DNA from: Nymphaea colorata
Lineage: Eukaryota; Streptophyta; Magnoliopsida; Nymphaeales; Nymphaeaceae
Length of the DNA: 64,000 bases
Direction of reading: 5' to 3'
NCBI RefSeq assembly: GCF_008831285.2
Contig: NC_045142.1
Coordinates: forward strand, 6,622,608-6,686,607
Position numbers and translations under genes: made by a program. Below are positions 1-11,122 of the stretch, piece by piece (positions within the stretch are counted from its first letter, which is position 1; each line of letters starts with the position of its first letter). The notes under the pieces were generated by a model that did not search any database, had not been told where the DNA came from, and saw only the letters and a list, made by a program, of their open reading frames with translations.

Positions 1-490
1 ATATGGACTTGAGGTATCAAACTCGTTGGCATAAGAAGCGTGTAATTTCTTTTCTATTTCGTCACTTCCTCTGCCATTTTCTCCCTTGATTTAAATGGTC
101 TGATTGGGGAAATATCGGGGATTCAAAGAACATCATCCTCAACCAAGACGAAGATGGCGATGGACGCGCCGGCTAGCCCCTCGGCCATTGATCAGGGCAA
201 GTTCAATACAAGGAAGCAAATAAAAGAACCACAGGGTAGAAGATGTGATGAAGAGCGAGCACGAAGAAGAAGAGGGGAAATTGTTACTGTCTGCCATCGA
301 CTCCAATTTCAGGTGTACCCTTACTTGCTACGCTGGCTACCTTAACACCGTCGCCGTTTCCCAATGGGTCTCTCTGTGTGCCAGTGCCAGCAAGCAGAAG
401 ATAATGGCATTAATCAGAGGAGAGCAGACTTAACCCTGATGACATCCGGCCTATCATAATAAGGATCGATTGGGGCACACGATTGAAGAT
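1..490. other. Non-coding flank with a GC-richer patch
   Basis: No recognisable gene. Positions 150-435 are more GC-rich than the surroundings and hold two overlapping short open frames on the plus strand, one of 62 codons (245-433) with an acidic EEEEGK start. Neither resembles a family I know, and neither has a clear promoter or splice context. The stretch lies on the internal side of the LTR and primer-binding site at 491-743, so it may be a remnant of retrotransposon leader or gag. That is inference only. Confidence 0.3.
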
Positions 491-743
491 GCTTTGATAC
501 CATGATAAACATGTAAAGGTGAAGGACAGAACGAAAGAGAGAAAGAAAATTTCACTTATTTGTATTCATGACAGATCTACATATTTAAAGTTGGCGTTAC
601 ACAGTTCTGGGTAAGTCTATCAATGAGATAACCGAGATCATGTAGGGATTGGATCAAACTGTTGATAAAGATAAAACAAAACTGTTGTGATACCAAGATT
701 TTTGCTATGGAAAGCTTATCAGTTGTGATACCAAGATCCAACA
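491..743 (-). mobile_element. LTR with adjacent primer-binding site, copia-like
   Basis: Read on the minus strand, bases 502-491 are TGGTATCAAAGC, one mismatch from the TGGTATCAGAGC primer-binding site that copia elements use with initiator tRNA-Met. Directly beside it, 503-743 starts TG and ends CA on the plus strand, as an LTR should. On the minus strand it begins TGTTGGATC, has a TTTAAATA-like box near 590 and ends TTTATCA. The motif ATCTTGGTATCACAAC occurs twice near its 5' end. This fits the 5' LTR of a minus-strand element whose body would extend left of the window. No gag frame is visible, so the element is degenerate or truncated. Confidence 0.4.
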
Positions 744-2180
744 GACTACTTTATGGATATCCAAAGCAAAATGAGTTGTTGAGATTAACAAACATTTGAT
801 GGGCATCAAATTCTTTGAAAACAATCAGAGAAGAAACATTTGCACGCTAAAACATGAAGTAAAAAGGGACAAATCGCCCAAACTAGCTTAGGTATATAAG
901 GAGTACCTTTAATTGTCTAATCTGCTTGATGGCCTTATTAATTTAGTTTGTCAACGAACCAAACCCTTTGTATAGGTCACACTGACCGCTCTAAGTTGAT
1001 CCCCCGACACTGCTTTCTTACAAGGCCTCCATTTGATACCTTCACTTAACTCGCTGCACATGCTGCACGCTTGTGTAGGAAACCCTTCCTCCCTCTTTCT
1101 CTCTCTCTGTCGTGTCATGCTTTGCCTTCATTACAAAGCAGTTCTCTCTTCCTCTATTCTTCTTTTTCAGCGATGACTGAAGGTTCTGTCTCTCTAAGGA
1201 GGTTGTTCTTCAACCGTAAATTGCTGTGGCATCACAATTTTATTCTGTGATTTGTTGAGAACCAGATGTGAGACAACAGAGAAACCTGTCTTGGTTCATC
1301 AATGACTCTTTTTCTTTTCTTCTGGTTTCTAGCAGAGAGAGGCAGGACAGAGGGAGAGGAAGGGCAGGAGAGAGAGATATGTACTCTTGTGCTTCTTTTT
1401 CCCGTTTTATTCTTTTCACTTTCGGGATATTTGGGGTATCAGTATCATCGCCATAATTCACACAGACGGGAGGGAGAGCGAAGAAGGCGGTAAAGGCTTT
1501 TTGATGAGGTGAGTGGCTGAAGCGATGGAAATGGCCAAACGGGTATGAGTCAGGGTCGACAATGCATCCCCAAAATTACGCAAACAGCCTTCCTTTTTCC
1601 ATGCACTTTGTTTGATCTGATCCTTCCCTCTCTGTTCCCAAAGGGGTATAATCGGCGCCGGCAGTGGTCCGTTCAGAACCCACCGCGACCTCAGACTTCT
1701 CCCCAACCACATCCAAACGTACGTCTGTTCAGAGCAGCTCGCAAAGAAACCGGAAACTGAATGCTATCGAGGGCCATCTATTCACTTGCTTTTGATCGAT
1801 CCTAATGGACAGTTGAAAAAAGCGACGAGAAAAGGTGTGTGCTAATAGTAATAGTAGATGACAAAAACACTCATCACTTTCTTTTTCTTATTTTTCTAAT
1901 ATCAGTCAGTCGTTCAGAATGAATCAGAATGACTCCTCATGAGTGATATGGATGATTCTGGACCATTTAATTTGATATATATATATATATATATATATTA
2001 TATAGTAATCAAGCCGATTCACCTTGATCTGATCGCAAGAATGGGTTTGGATGACTCAAGGCCGATATGTACAGTGATTTATCCGATTTACCTTGATCCG
2101 GTCCGAGCTTTTTCGTTCTGACCTCGTATGTTTCTCTCTCCATTACGGAGGCTTAAACATGAGACAATAAGAACACTGAG
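744..2180. other. Intergenic, no gene recognised
   Basis: Low-complexity pyrimidine-rich runs (1085-1160), a purine-rich run (1333-1378) and a short (TA)n tract at 1975-1998. Short open frames at 1240-1760 are biased in composition and overlap on both strands, so I do not call them genes. Nothing else is supported. Confidence 0.5.
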
Positions 2181-2712
2181 CTGACTTGCCCAGAAAGATG
2201 TGTTGGGCTAGTGGTTGGTAAACGGTCAGTCATTGATTCAAATCTTAATAATAACTCCCTTTACTACAGCCATTGCATGTCAAGAACATAGGAGCAGTAC
2301 TTGAATATTGGACTTGGGGGAATTTTATGTCTTGGGCCAGCCAAAAAAGTCACTCAAGCAGGTGGTTTCCTCCGAATAAAACTCCAAAAATAAAAAAGAA
2401 ATAAAGAAAAAAATAAATAAAATTACTGAGGAAACTTCTTTATTACAAGTTAATTTATACCCATGAGCAGGCATTATCTTTTCGTTCTGTGAGTTTCCAA
2501 GCATACACATGCTGGAAGACCTGAATTGTGTCTGCATTCCATGAAAATAATGATTCCAGCAGTCAACAGAAATTTTCTTCTTCTATGTGAGCGGTACAAA
2601 ATACCAAATGCACCAATTAATGTAATATCCTCATCTTCTTAGTCGGAGGAAGAGAGAGCCAAGTTTGCTAGATATACTAAAGAGATCTGCCCTTTTCTGA
2701 CTGTGCCCTGCC
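2181..2712 (+). repeat. Dispersed block, inverted partner at 47.7-48.2 kb
   Basis: This stretch matches 47716-48236 in reverse orientation over nearly its whole length, with scattered substitutions and small indels. The first 240 bases contain the SINE-like unit listed separately. The rest (GAGTTTCCAAGCATACACATGCTGGAAGACC region and the ACCAATTAATGTAATAT region) is shared too, so the similarity is larger than one SINE. It ends at about CTGTGCCCTGCC. Each copy lies a few hundred bases from a CACTA 5' terminus in the same relative orientation, which suggests a shared ancestral neighbourhood. Confidence 0.75.
2190..2425 (+). mobile_element. tRNA-derived SINE-like unit
   Basis: Two internal RNA polymerase III-like promoter boxes are visible: an A-box-like GGGCTAGTGGTTGG at 2205-2218 and a B-box-like TGATTCAAATC at 2234-2244. 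Their spacing is close to that of a tRNA gene. About 140 bases further on, the unit runs into an A-rich tail (2382-2421, AAAAATAAAAAAG type), the usual 3' end of a SINE. The tRNA-like part does not fold into a clear cloverleaf by eye, so it is not a functional tRNA gene. A second copy with the same boxes lies reversed at about 48000-48230. Confidence 0.45.
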
Positions 2713-3096
2713 GCCTCCTCTACCTCTACGAAGGCTATGATGCCAATATCAGCATGGTTTTTGAAACCAATAGCAATGCTGCCTTAGAGTTATCATGAGA
2801 ATTTTTAACAGTTCCAAATGTTTTATTGATGTATCCCTCAAAGGGACAAGGTAACTGCAGGCAAAAGAGCTCTTGAACTAGTTCAAGAATTTTTAAAACT
2901 TCTCTATGTTGTTCATTGGGCTTGGGTACTTCTCTTTTATGTTGAGGTCATCTTCAGGTCTCTAATAATTAGTCTGATTGTTTAGAACGTTTTTCTTTTT
3001 TGTTGGTGATAGATCTTTTTCTATTTCCTTTTCGTTGCTGGATTGAACTTTATGTAACCCAGGCAGGACTAGCCATGATTTGGACCTTGAAACCGG
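2713..3096. other. Spacer, no gene recognised
   Basis: Ordinary AT-rich sequence between the SINE-bearing block and the CACTA terminus. No coding frame, repeat or motif I can support. Confidence 0.5.
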
Positions 3097-4358
3097 CACT
3101 CATGCTTCTCAGCTTTTACTGACAATAAGAAAGTAAACCGTCAGTAGAAGTTATATTTCACTGAGAAGAAAATAAGATAGTAAAGCAGATTTTTAACAAT
3201 GACTAGAAGAGGTTGTTAGAAAAGCTTCGTATTTACTGACAGTGAGGTTCGTAGTGAGGAAGGACACTCCCATAAATTAAGACTAGACATGTGCTGATGG
3301 ATGAGAGAGCCATCAGCATTAATTTGAATGTCTCTGGCATCCCGCCAGACCCATCAGTGTTTGTCGATTACCACTGCAACATTTCATCGAACCTATCAGT
3401 GTTTGACTAATTATTAATACCAACATTCCTCCAAATTACCTATCATTGTTTGTATGATCAATACTGATGTGCGCAGCGCCGGTAAGCACAGGCGTAGATG
3501 CATTGACATATGTTAGGGATGTCAGTAGGGATTCAAATTTTTGCTGATGGCTATCGTGGCTGTCAGTATTTCTCTGATTACTATGGATGGTGTTTCCATG
3601 CTGTCGATATAGCTAGCTTTACTGATTTGCTGCCATAATGTCGATAATGATGATTCTTCTCGCATCAATAAAGGTTGCCCCTTCTTTCCCAAGCCAGATT
3701 CCCTTTCCCATTTCCTCTTCGCTCTCTGCCCCCAAATCTCAGTCCACTTCCAGCTTCTCCATCCACCCCCAAATCTCCATCGGTTTCCATCTGCTCCATC
3801 TACTTCCGCTGGTTGTATTTGAGGCGCACTCAGGCGATGCCATCGAAAGCCTTTGCTCACCTTCTGCTTTGTCGAGGGTTTCTTCATCTCCATTTGATTC
3901 AGTCTCTTTCTCTCTCTCTCTATCTCCTTGTTTGACTAATGGGTGAGTTGATGTTAGGCAACATGAGAGCCTCATTGTCCATGGATTTGAGATGGATAAA
4001 ACGTCTGCTATCTACTTGCAGGATCTCATCGACTCAGCATTTCGTAGATGAAGGTCTTCCTTTGTTTTATATTGTATGTGATCACAGTGCACCCATGAAA
4101 TTTGAAAAAATTGGATGCCATGATCACATTATATTTCCTCCATTAGTGTGATATTTTTCATTTTCCCCCTAGGAGATGGTTCAAGCTTTAGATTTCCTTT
4201 TAATATATAAGTTTCTCAAGTAGCTAACGAAGCTTATGAAATGAGGTTAAAAAATCAGACCGGGAGGACGAGGATTCTACATACCTATCTGGGTTGCAAC
4301 CCTTCTACAAGACATGTAGATGAGTCATTTGATGCACCCGCCCTCCTCCTCACTTGAT
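3097..4358 (+). mobile_element. CACTA 5' terminal fragment (copy A)
   Basis: The left end begins CACTCATG, followed by TTTTACTGAC and GTAAACCGTCAGTAGAAG. This aligns with the 5' terminus of the complete CACTA element, read inward from 47447 on the minus strand (TCACTACAAAAG, TTTTACTAAC, GTAAACTGCCAGTAAAAA). Positions 3170-3640 are dense in subterminal repeats such as CTGATGG and ACTGACAG. Positions 3660-4358 match the first-exon region of the complete element at about 46850-47340, including the TTTGACTAATGG and CTGCATATA/CTTGCAGGATCTCAT segments. Similarity stops at CCTCCTCCTCACTTGAT. The transposase region and the 3' end are missing, so it cannot move by itself. Confidence 0.75.
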
Positions 4359-4382
4359 TTGATACGTTCTACAAACCAGAAC

Positions 4383-4870
4383 CAGGGGCGGATGGAGGGG
4401 GCGCCCGCCTGGGACAAGGCCCAACCCAGCGCATGGAAAAAAAAAATACATTTGAAAAATAAAAAAAATTAGTTTGGCTCAGCCGTTTCTCTCGTGCCCT
4501 CTCATTCTCGCCCTACCCTCTCTTTTGTGCCGTCCTCTCTCCCTGGCCCTACCATCTCTCTTGCGCCCTCTCTCTCTGGCCCTAACCTCTCTCTCGCGCC
4601 CTCTCTCTCTTGTGCTCTCTCTCTCTCTCTCACCCTACCCTCTGGCTCTCTCTCGCGCCCTCTCTCTCTGGCCCACAGCACAGGCCATTACCGGCCCCAC
4701 TCTCTCTCTCGCTCGCTCGCTCCCTCCCTCCATAGCCCACAGCACAGGCCAGAGCCAGCCCTGCCCTCTCTCTCTGGTCCACACACAGGCCATTACCGGC
4801 CCCACCCTCTCTCTGGCGCCCTCTCTCCCGCTCGCTCCCTCCCTCCCTGGCACACAGTGTAGGGAATAAG
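4383..4870. repeat. CT-rich low-complexity spacer
   Basis: Positions 4383-4420 read CAGGGGCGGATGGAGGGGGC, resembling the terminal sequence of some plant hAT-derived elements. Then come about 380 bases of degenerate CTCTCTGGCCC and CTCTCGCGCCC repeats. Serine, proline and leucine-rich open frames here come from the repeat and are not genes. The same spacer recurs at 6392-6835. Confidence 0.6.
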
Positions 4871-5054
4871 TAGAACTGGGTAATGCCTTATTTTTTCCAT
4901 ATGCCGTAGTATTGCTTGTTTTTGCTTTTTGTTTCCTTCCTCCCAGAAACAACCTTTTTTTTTATACATATGATAATACATCTTCTCTTAAAGATGTAAG
5001 ACATGAGTTGCTGCTCAGGATGACTTAGTATGCTCAGAAATAAAAAAAAAAAAA

Positions 5055-5229
5055 AAAATTAGTGGTATTACATGATCAAGAACTCCACACTGAGCTATGG
5101 GCCTCCACTGCACATAGGATTAGCCAAGTGATCAGCACTAGGAATATAATGTACTGTGAGATGATTCTTGGCAATGTGATCACGATAAAAATGGACGTCG
5201 ATCTCAATGTGCTTGCTTCTATTATGAAA
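5055..5229 (-). mobile_element. Copia 3' end fragment in the tandem unit
   Basis: Nearly the same sequence as 7037-7202, which encodes the end of the copia RNase H region on the minus strand (a CDNISA-to-DQLAN segment in the full copy). Here only the last third is present, cut at 5229. It shows that the copia element was already next to the CACTA fragment when the 2-kb tandem duplication happened. Confidence 0.8.
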
Positions 5230-7202
5230 GAGGTCATTAGAAAAGCTTGGTATTTACTGACAGTGAGGTCCGGAAGGACACTCCCATAAATTAAGATAGA
5301 CATGTGGTAACGGATGACAGAGCCATCAGTATTAATTTGAATGTCTCTGGCACCCCGCCAGACCCATCAGTGTTTGTCGATTATTACTGCAACATTCCAT
5401 CAAACCTATCAGTGTTTATCCAATTATTAATACTAACATTCCTCCAAATTACCCATCATTGTTTGTATGATCATTACTGATGTGCGCTGCACCGGTAAGC
5501 ACAGGCGTAGATGCGTTGACATATGTTAGGGACATCTGTAGGGATTCAGACTTTTGCTGATGGCTATCGTGGCTGTCAGTATTTATCTGATTACTACGGA
5601 TGGTGTTTCCATGGCGTCGATATAGCTACCTTTACTGATTTGCTGCCATGATGTCGATAATGTTGATTCTTCTCCCATCAATAAAGGTTGCCCCTACTTT
5701 CCTAAGCCAGATTCCCTTTCCCATTTCCTCTTCACTCTCTGCCCCCAAATCTCCGTCGACTTCCTGCTTCTCCATCCACCCCCAAATCTCTGTCGGTTTC
5801 CCCCTGCTCCATCTACTTCCGCCGGTTGTCGTTCAGGCGCACTCCGGCGATGTCATCGAAAGCCTGTGCTCACCTTTTGCTTTGTCGAGGGTTTCTTCAT
5901 CTCCATTGATTCAGTCTCTCTCTCTCTCTCTCTCTTTGTTTGACTAATGGGTGAGCTGATGTTAGGCAACATGAGAGCCTCATCATCCATAGATTCGACA
6001 TGGAGGAAACGTCTGCTATTTACATGCAGGATCTCATCGACTCAGCATTTCGTAGATGAAGGTCTTCCTTTGTTTTATATTGTATGTGATCACAGTGCAC
6101 CCATGAAATTTGAAAAAATTGGATGCCATGATCACATTATATTTCCTCCATTAGTGTGATATTTTTCATTTTCCCCCTAGGAGATGGTTCAAGCTTTAGA
6201 TTTCCTTTTAATATATAAGTTTCTCAAGTAGCTAACGAAGCTTATGAAATGAGGTTAAAAAATCAGACCGGGAGGACGAGGATTCTACATACCTATCTGG
6301 GTTGCCACCCTTCTACAGGACATGTAGATGAGTCATTTGATACACCCACCCTCCTCCTCACTTGATTTGATACGTTCTATGAACCGGAAATAGGGCCGGA
6401 GGGAGGGGGGGGGGGGGGGGGGGGGGGGGCTGCCTGGGCCATGGCCCTACACAGCATATGGAAAAAAAAATTTATATTTGGAAAATCCAAAAACTTTAGT
6501 TTGGCCCGACCCTTTCTCTCGCGCCCTCTCTCCCGGGCCCTACCTTCTCTCTTGCACCCTCTCTCTCGTGCCGTCCTCTCCCCCTGGCCCTACCCTCTCT
6601 CTTGCGCCCTCTCTCTTGCACCATCTCTCTCTTGTGCCCTCTCTCTCTGGCCCTACTTACCCTCGCTGGCCCCACCCTCTCTCTCGCTTGCTCCCTCCCT
6701 CTCTGGCCCTACCCTATTTTGCCAGCACCAGCCTCTCTTTCATGCCCTCTCTTTCTGGTCCACACGCAGGCCATTGCCAGCCCCACCCTCTCTCTCACTC
6801 GTTCCCTCCCTCCCTGGCCCACAGCATAGGGAGTAAGCAGAACTGGGTAATGCCTTGTTTTTTTTTCATATGTTGTAGTATTGCTTGTTTTTGCTTTTTG
6901 TTTTCTTCCTCCCTAAAGCAGCTTTTTTTTTTTTTGATACAGACTGTAATACATCTTCTCTTAAAGATGTAAGACATGAGTTGCTGCTCAGGATGACTTA
7001 GTATGCTCAGAAATAATAAAAATAGTTTTTTTTAGAGGTATTACACGATCGAGAACTCCACACTGAGCCATCAGCCTCCACGGTAGAAAGGATTAGCCAG
7101 CTGATCAGCACTAGGAATATAATGTACTATGATATGATTATTGGCAATGTGATCACAAACAAAATGGACGTTGATCTCAATGTACTTGCTTCTATTATGA
7201 AA
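5230..7202. repeat. Tandem duplication, unit 2
   Basis: Second unit of the tandem duplication. It starts at the base corresponding to 3209 and carries the CACTA-derived segment (5230-6370), the CT-rich spacer and the copia 3' end, which here continues into the rest of the copia element. The two units differ by scattered substitutions and small indels, and by a 25-G run present only here. Confidence 0.85.
6405..6429 (+). repeat. Poly(G) run of 25
   Basis: An uninterrupted run of 25 G inside the spacer of unit 2. At the matching place unit 1 has a mixed GGATGGAGGGGGCGCCC sequence. A run this long may be a real mononucleotide expansion or a sequencing or assembly artefact. Confidence 0.9.
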
Positions 7203-10200
7203 GACAAGATTGGCAGAGAGAGGGGCAGCACTGATGTTATCACACCATAGACGAGGAACATGCATCATAGTGATGTTTAATTCATGTAGTAAAAATGTGA
7301 GCCACAAAACTTCAGAGGAACAGGACGCTAGAGCCTGATATTCAGCTTCTGTGCTTGATGGAGCAATAGTAGGCTGTTTGCGAGCAGACCAAGAAACAAG
7401 AGATGAACCCATAAAAATAGCAAATCCTCTACTGGACTTTCGATCATCAATATTTTTGGCCCAGTCGGCATCTGTGTAAGCATCAATCTGAAAATTGCTG
7501 GCTGGTTTTAAAAGAAGACCACAAGAGACCATTGCTTTAACATAACATAAAATGCATTTTACCGCAGTCGGGTGAACAGTGGTAGGACATTGTATATATT
7601 GACAAACTTTGTTAACAACAAAGAAAGATCCGGCCATGTAAGTGTAAGATATTGGAAGGCTCCAACGAGTTACCGATAAGGAGTGGGATCTGGTAAGGGC
7701 TCCCCTGCATCTTTGAGTGTGGTTTGGCATCAACCATATTTGCTTTCTGGAGAAGGTCAAGCATATATTTTTCTTGAGATAGAAAGAGACCTTTGGGCGA
7801 GAATGTTGCTTGAATGCCTAGAAAATAATGCAGGAGACCGAGGTCTTTGATGCCAAATTCCTGATCAAGGGTATGGATCAGAGACTGAATCATAGTATCG
7901 TGATTGCCTGTAATAATGATGTCGTCAACATAGATCAGGATATATAATTGTGAAATTTGCTGCAGCTGCATGAAGAGTGAGGGATCCATCTTGGAACCAA
8001 CAAAACCCAGTTAGATCAAGAAGGTAGTAAGCCGATTAAACCAGGCACGAGGAGATTGTTTTAAACCATAGATGCCCTTATGCAACTTCCAGACATGATG
8101 TGGAAAGTGGTCATCAATAAAACTCAGGGGCTGAGCCATATACACCTTTTCAGTGAGAACACCATTAAGGAAAGCATTGTGAACATCAAGTTGGCGAATA
8201 GTCCAATTAGAGGTGATGGCAATCATGAGAAGAACACATATAGAGGTATGTTTTACTATTGGGCTGAAGGTTTCAAAGTAGTCAATACCGTGTTCTTGAG
8301 TATAGCCCTTGGCAACTAAGCAAGCTTTATAGCATTCAAGTGTACCATCAGCTTTCCTTTTGATACTAAAAACCCATTTTGAACCAACAATATTAGCAGA
8401 AAGAGGCGGTCGGACAAGAGTCCATGTACGATTGTTTTTGAGAGCTACAAGTTCAGCTTTCATAGCATGAACCCACTGAGTATGTTTCAAGGCTTGGGAC
8501 ATGGTATGGGGTTTAGTTTCAAGGTTGAGATGAATTTTAGGGAGATGATATTTGGAAATGGTTGGAGGTGGTGGGGGGATGGGGAATGTTGTAGGTTCAG
8601 GTTGTGTGTCCTAGATAGGAGAGATGGTGGGAGAAGGGGAAGGAATAGGGGAGGTTGGTTGGGTTGAGAGATCGGGTGTGAGAGGTGGATGTGGCACGAT
8701 TTTGTGGTAGGTTTTGGGAAGGCATGCTTATGATTAAGGGGATGGTAGGTACAAGTTTATTTGGTGATGGTGGGGCTATTGACGCTGAGGCTTTGAAGGA
8801 ATATACACCTTCATCAAATACCACATGTCTACTGATAAGAAGTTTGCTCGTATCTTGATCGAAGCAAATGTATCCTTTGTGCGTGTTGTTGTAACTAAGA
8901 AAAACATGTTGCTTGTTGTAAAACTGTAATTTGTGAGAGTTGAAATCACATAGACATGGATAGTAGGCACATCCAAAAACCTTTAAAAAACTACAATCCA
9001 TAGAGTTTTTTAACAAAACTTGATAGTAACTACATTTAAGAACTCGTGTTGGCATTCTATTGATCAAGAAGACAGCAGTTCTAAAAGCAAAATCCCAATA
9101 TTTGTAGGATAAGTTGGTATGTGCGAGAAGTGTTAATCCGATGTCAACTATATGCCTGTGTTTGCTTTCTATGTTGTCATTTTGTTGATGCACATGAGGA
9201 CAAGCAACTCTGTGAACAATACCAATTTGTTTGAGGTAGGTAGAGACAGTTCAATATTCTCCTCCCCAGTCGCTTTGAACTGCCTTGATTTTTCAATCAA
9301 ATTGTTGTTCTACCATAACTTGAAAAGTTTTAAAAATTGAAAGAACATCTGATCTATTTTTAATAATGTATATCCAAGAAAAACAAGAAAATGCATCCGT
9401 AAAATTAACATAGTAACTACAACCATGCAATGATGGAGTGGCTGATGGTCCCCAAACATCAGTAAAAATTAAATCAAGTGGAGCATCAATCTTGTGTTGC
9501 ATTTGAGCAAAATGAAGAGCATGACTTTTCCCTCTTTGACATACATCACATATCTTATAAGACTTGTTGTCAATAGGTAAAGCAAATTTATTCAAAACAT
9601 GCATCATAATTCTAAAATCAGGATGTCCCATTCGATTATGTCAATCGTCAACTGAGACTCATTCTCCAACAAGTGTTGTTTTCTGACGAGCTGCACATTG
9701 TTCTAACTTTAGCTGGTATAAGCCTCCTTTATTTGCTCCCTCCAAAAGTTTCTCCCCTGTTGTCCGATTCTTAACAAAGCAACAATTTGCGTCAAATTCA
9801 AAAACAACATCATTGTCAATTGCAATGTTATGCACATATAGTAGATTTTTAGAAATAGTAGGAACATGCAACACATTATTTATGAGAAATTTTGAATTCG
9901 AGCTGCAGAGAGAAACATTACGGAAGTTCTTGATTTGAAGACCAGCACCATTTCCAACTCTCAATTGATCTTTTCCATGATAGTATGAGTGAATGGATAG
10001 TTTATTCAGATCCAATTTAGTAGAAGTTGGTCGCCTCGATGCCATTCCAGAAAGGCTGGATTTAAAATAGTCCCTTTGCCATCTTCACTAGGCAAAAACT
10101 CATCTGGATACTTGAACGACCCATCAATATATCCCATCATATTATAACTTTTCAGCATCGGAACAAATTCGGATTCCCAAAGTAAATAGTTGTCTGAAGA

Positions 10201-10359
10201 CACTTTTATAGACAAGAAATGTTGGAAACTTGTTGGAGCAGGTATGATGGAAGAGGTCAGACCTGCAAATGGCAGATTCATAGCATCCGATCCAGATTTT
10301 GGTGATGCCGCAGCCGTACTATAAGAGTTGTTGTTAGGTGTTAGTGGTTGAGATACCAT
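7071..10359 (-). pseudogene. Ty1/copia gag-pol polyprotein, degenerate
   Basis: A copia polyprotein in the order gag, protease remnant, integrase, reverse transcriptase, RNase H, broken into several frames. Gag starts at 10359 and has the NYLLWESEF and NPAFLEWHRGDQLLLNW motifs. The next frame (10045-9659) enters at KLDLNKLSIHSYY, just past where the protease D-S-G-A site should be, so mid-gag, the zinc knuckle and the active-site Asp are deleted. Integrase (9631-8597) keeps GHP, TDVWG, SDWGGE and NIESKHRHIV. Reverse transcriptase (8502-7612) keeps QLDVHNAFLNG, GIYGLKQSPRAWF and an intact YVDD. RNase H (7760-7071) has YTDADWA, SSTEAEYQA and CDN. Several stops and frameshifts make it inactive. 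The motif set resembles the Ale/Retrofit lineage (inference). Confidence 0.9.
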
Positions 10360-10681
10360 TGTGAACGTCCAAACTTGTGGTGAAAAAGCTCTGGTGGAGA
10401 CAACACCAAGAGATTTAGATAGGAAAGCGGAGACGGCAAACAGAAACACAGCTATCTTTTGCTTCAAATGCCAGCTCCAATTTTTATGAAAATTGGACAA
10501 CACCACGTAATCCTAGTGAGGAGTGGATGCCCCAAATTTTAGCTTCAACCGATCACTAGGGATGAACGCGTGAGGGATTTGGTCCACTGTCACTTGCGAT
10601 TTCTTGTTCTTCACACGTGGCTCCCTGTTTCACAACAACTTGGTCTCCCTCGATCAATTCAGCCCAAATTGATCAACAATG

Positions 10682-10693
10682 GCTCTTATACCA
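10682..10693 (-). promoter_or_regulatory. Copia primer-binding site
   Basis: The minus strand reads TGGTATAAGAGC, one mismatch from the initiator tRNA-Met primer-binding site TGGTATCAGAGC. It lies directly next to the 5' LTR of the minus-strand copia element and about 320 bases upstream of its gag start. Confidence 0.8.
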
Positions 10694-11122
10694 TAGAAAA
10701 CCTTACACCAAAGATAAGAAAATGAGTAAGGAAGGAGAGGACAGTGTTTTAACATGGTTCAACTTGTTAGTCTACGTCCACGATAAGACAGGTCTCTCTC
10801 TTGTTATTTTTCACAAGAGAGATTTCATTTATACTCAATTCACATGTTCATCAGTCCCACATACCTTGGGATTTGATTGATTTACAAGATCCTGCATTTT
10901 TTCCTTTTCTGAGATAGTTGTCATTCTAGAATCGTCATTATCATAATCTCTTTTAGCTCTAATCATGGATCTGATATTGTTGGTCTAAGCGTTATTTCCT
11001 CCAGCTATGATTTGGGTGGTGTAGATGTTATTTCCGCCAGCGTGATCTCCTCCAGCTGTATGGACGTTACTCTCTCCAGCGATACTCTTGAAGCTGATAA
11101 CGTTGTTGCTGATTATATATCA
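10694..11122 (-). mobile_element. 5' LTR of the minus-strand copia element
   Basis: On the minus strand this carries an LTR-type promoter box, GAGTATAAATGA (plus 10825-10836), and a typical copia downstream segment (CGTGGACGTAGACTAACAAGTTGAACC) before the primer-binding site. The inner end on the plus strand is TAGAAAACC, where TG is expected, consistent with one transition. The outer end is a guess at the CA in TATATATCA (11121-11122). No matching 3' LTR was found at the other end of the element, so neither the outer boundary nor a target duplication can be confirmed. Confidence 0.5.

Larger units (their letters stand above)
3209..5229. repeat. Tandem duplication, unit 1
   Basis: First unit of a two-unit tandem duplication, period 2021 bases. 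It contains most of the CACTA fragment, a CT-rich spacer (4480-4865) and the last 175 bases of a copia element (5055-5229). The join to unit 2 lies inside copia sequence: copia reads ATTATGAAAG, then changes abruptly to the CACTA-type GAGGTCATTAGAAAAG. A short AAGAG-like microhomology sits at the breakpoint. Confidence 0.85.

Noticed and set aside
2190-2250. tRNA gene
   Set aside because: A and B boxes are present, but no acceptor stem or cloverleaf can be paired, and an A-rich SINE-type tail follows.
4474-4869. Open frames of 105-131 codons rich in Ser, Leu and Pro on both strands (also 6441-6972)
   Set aside because: They are translations of the CT-rich degenerate repeat. All frames are open because of composition, and the frames differ between the two duplicate units.
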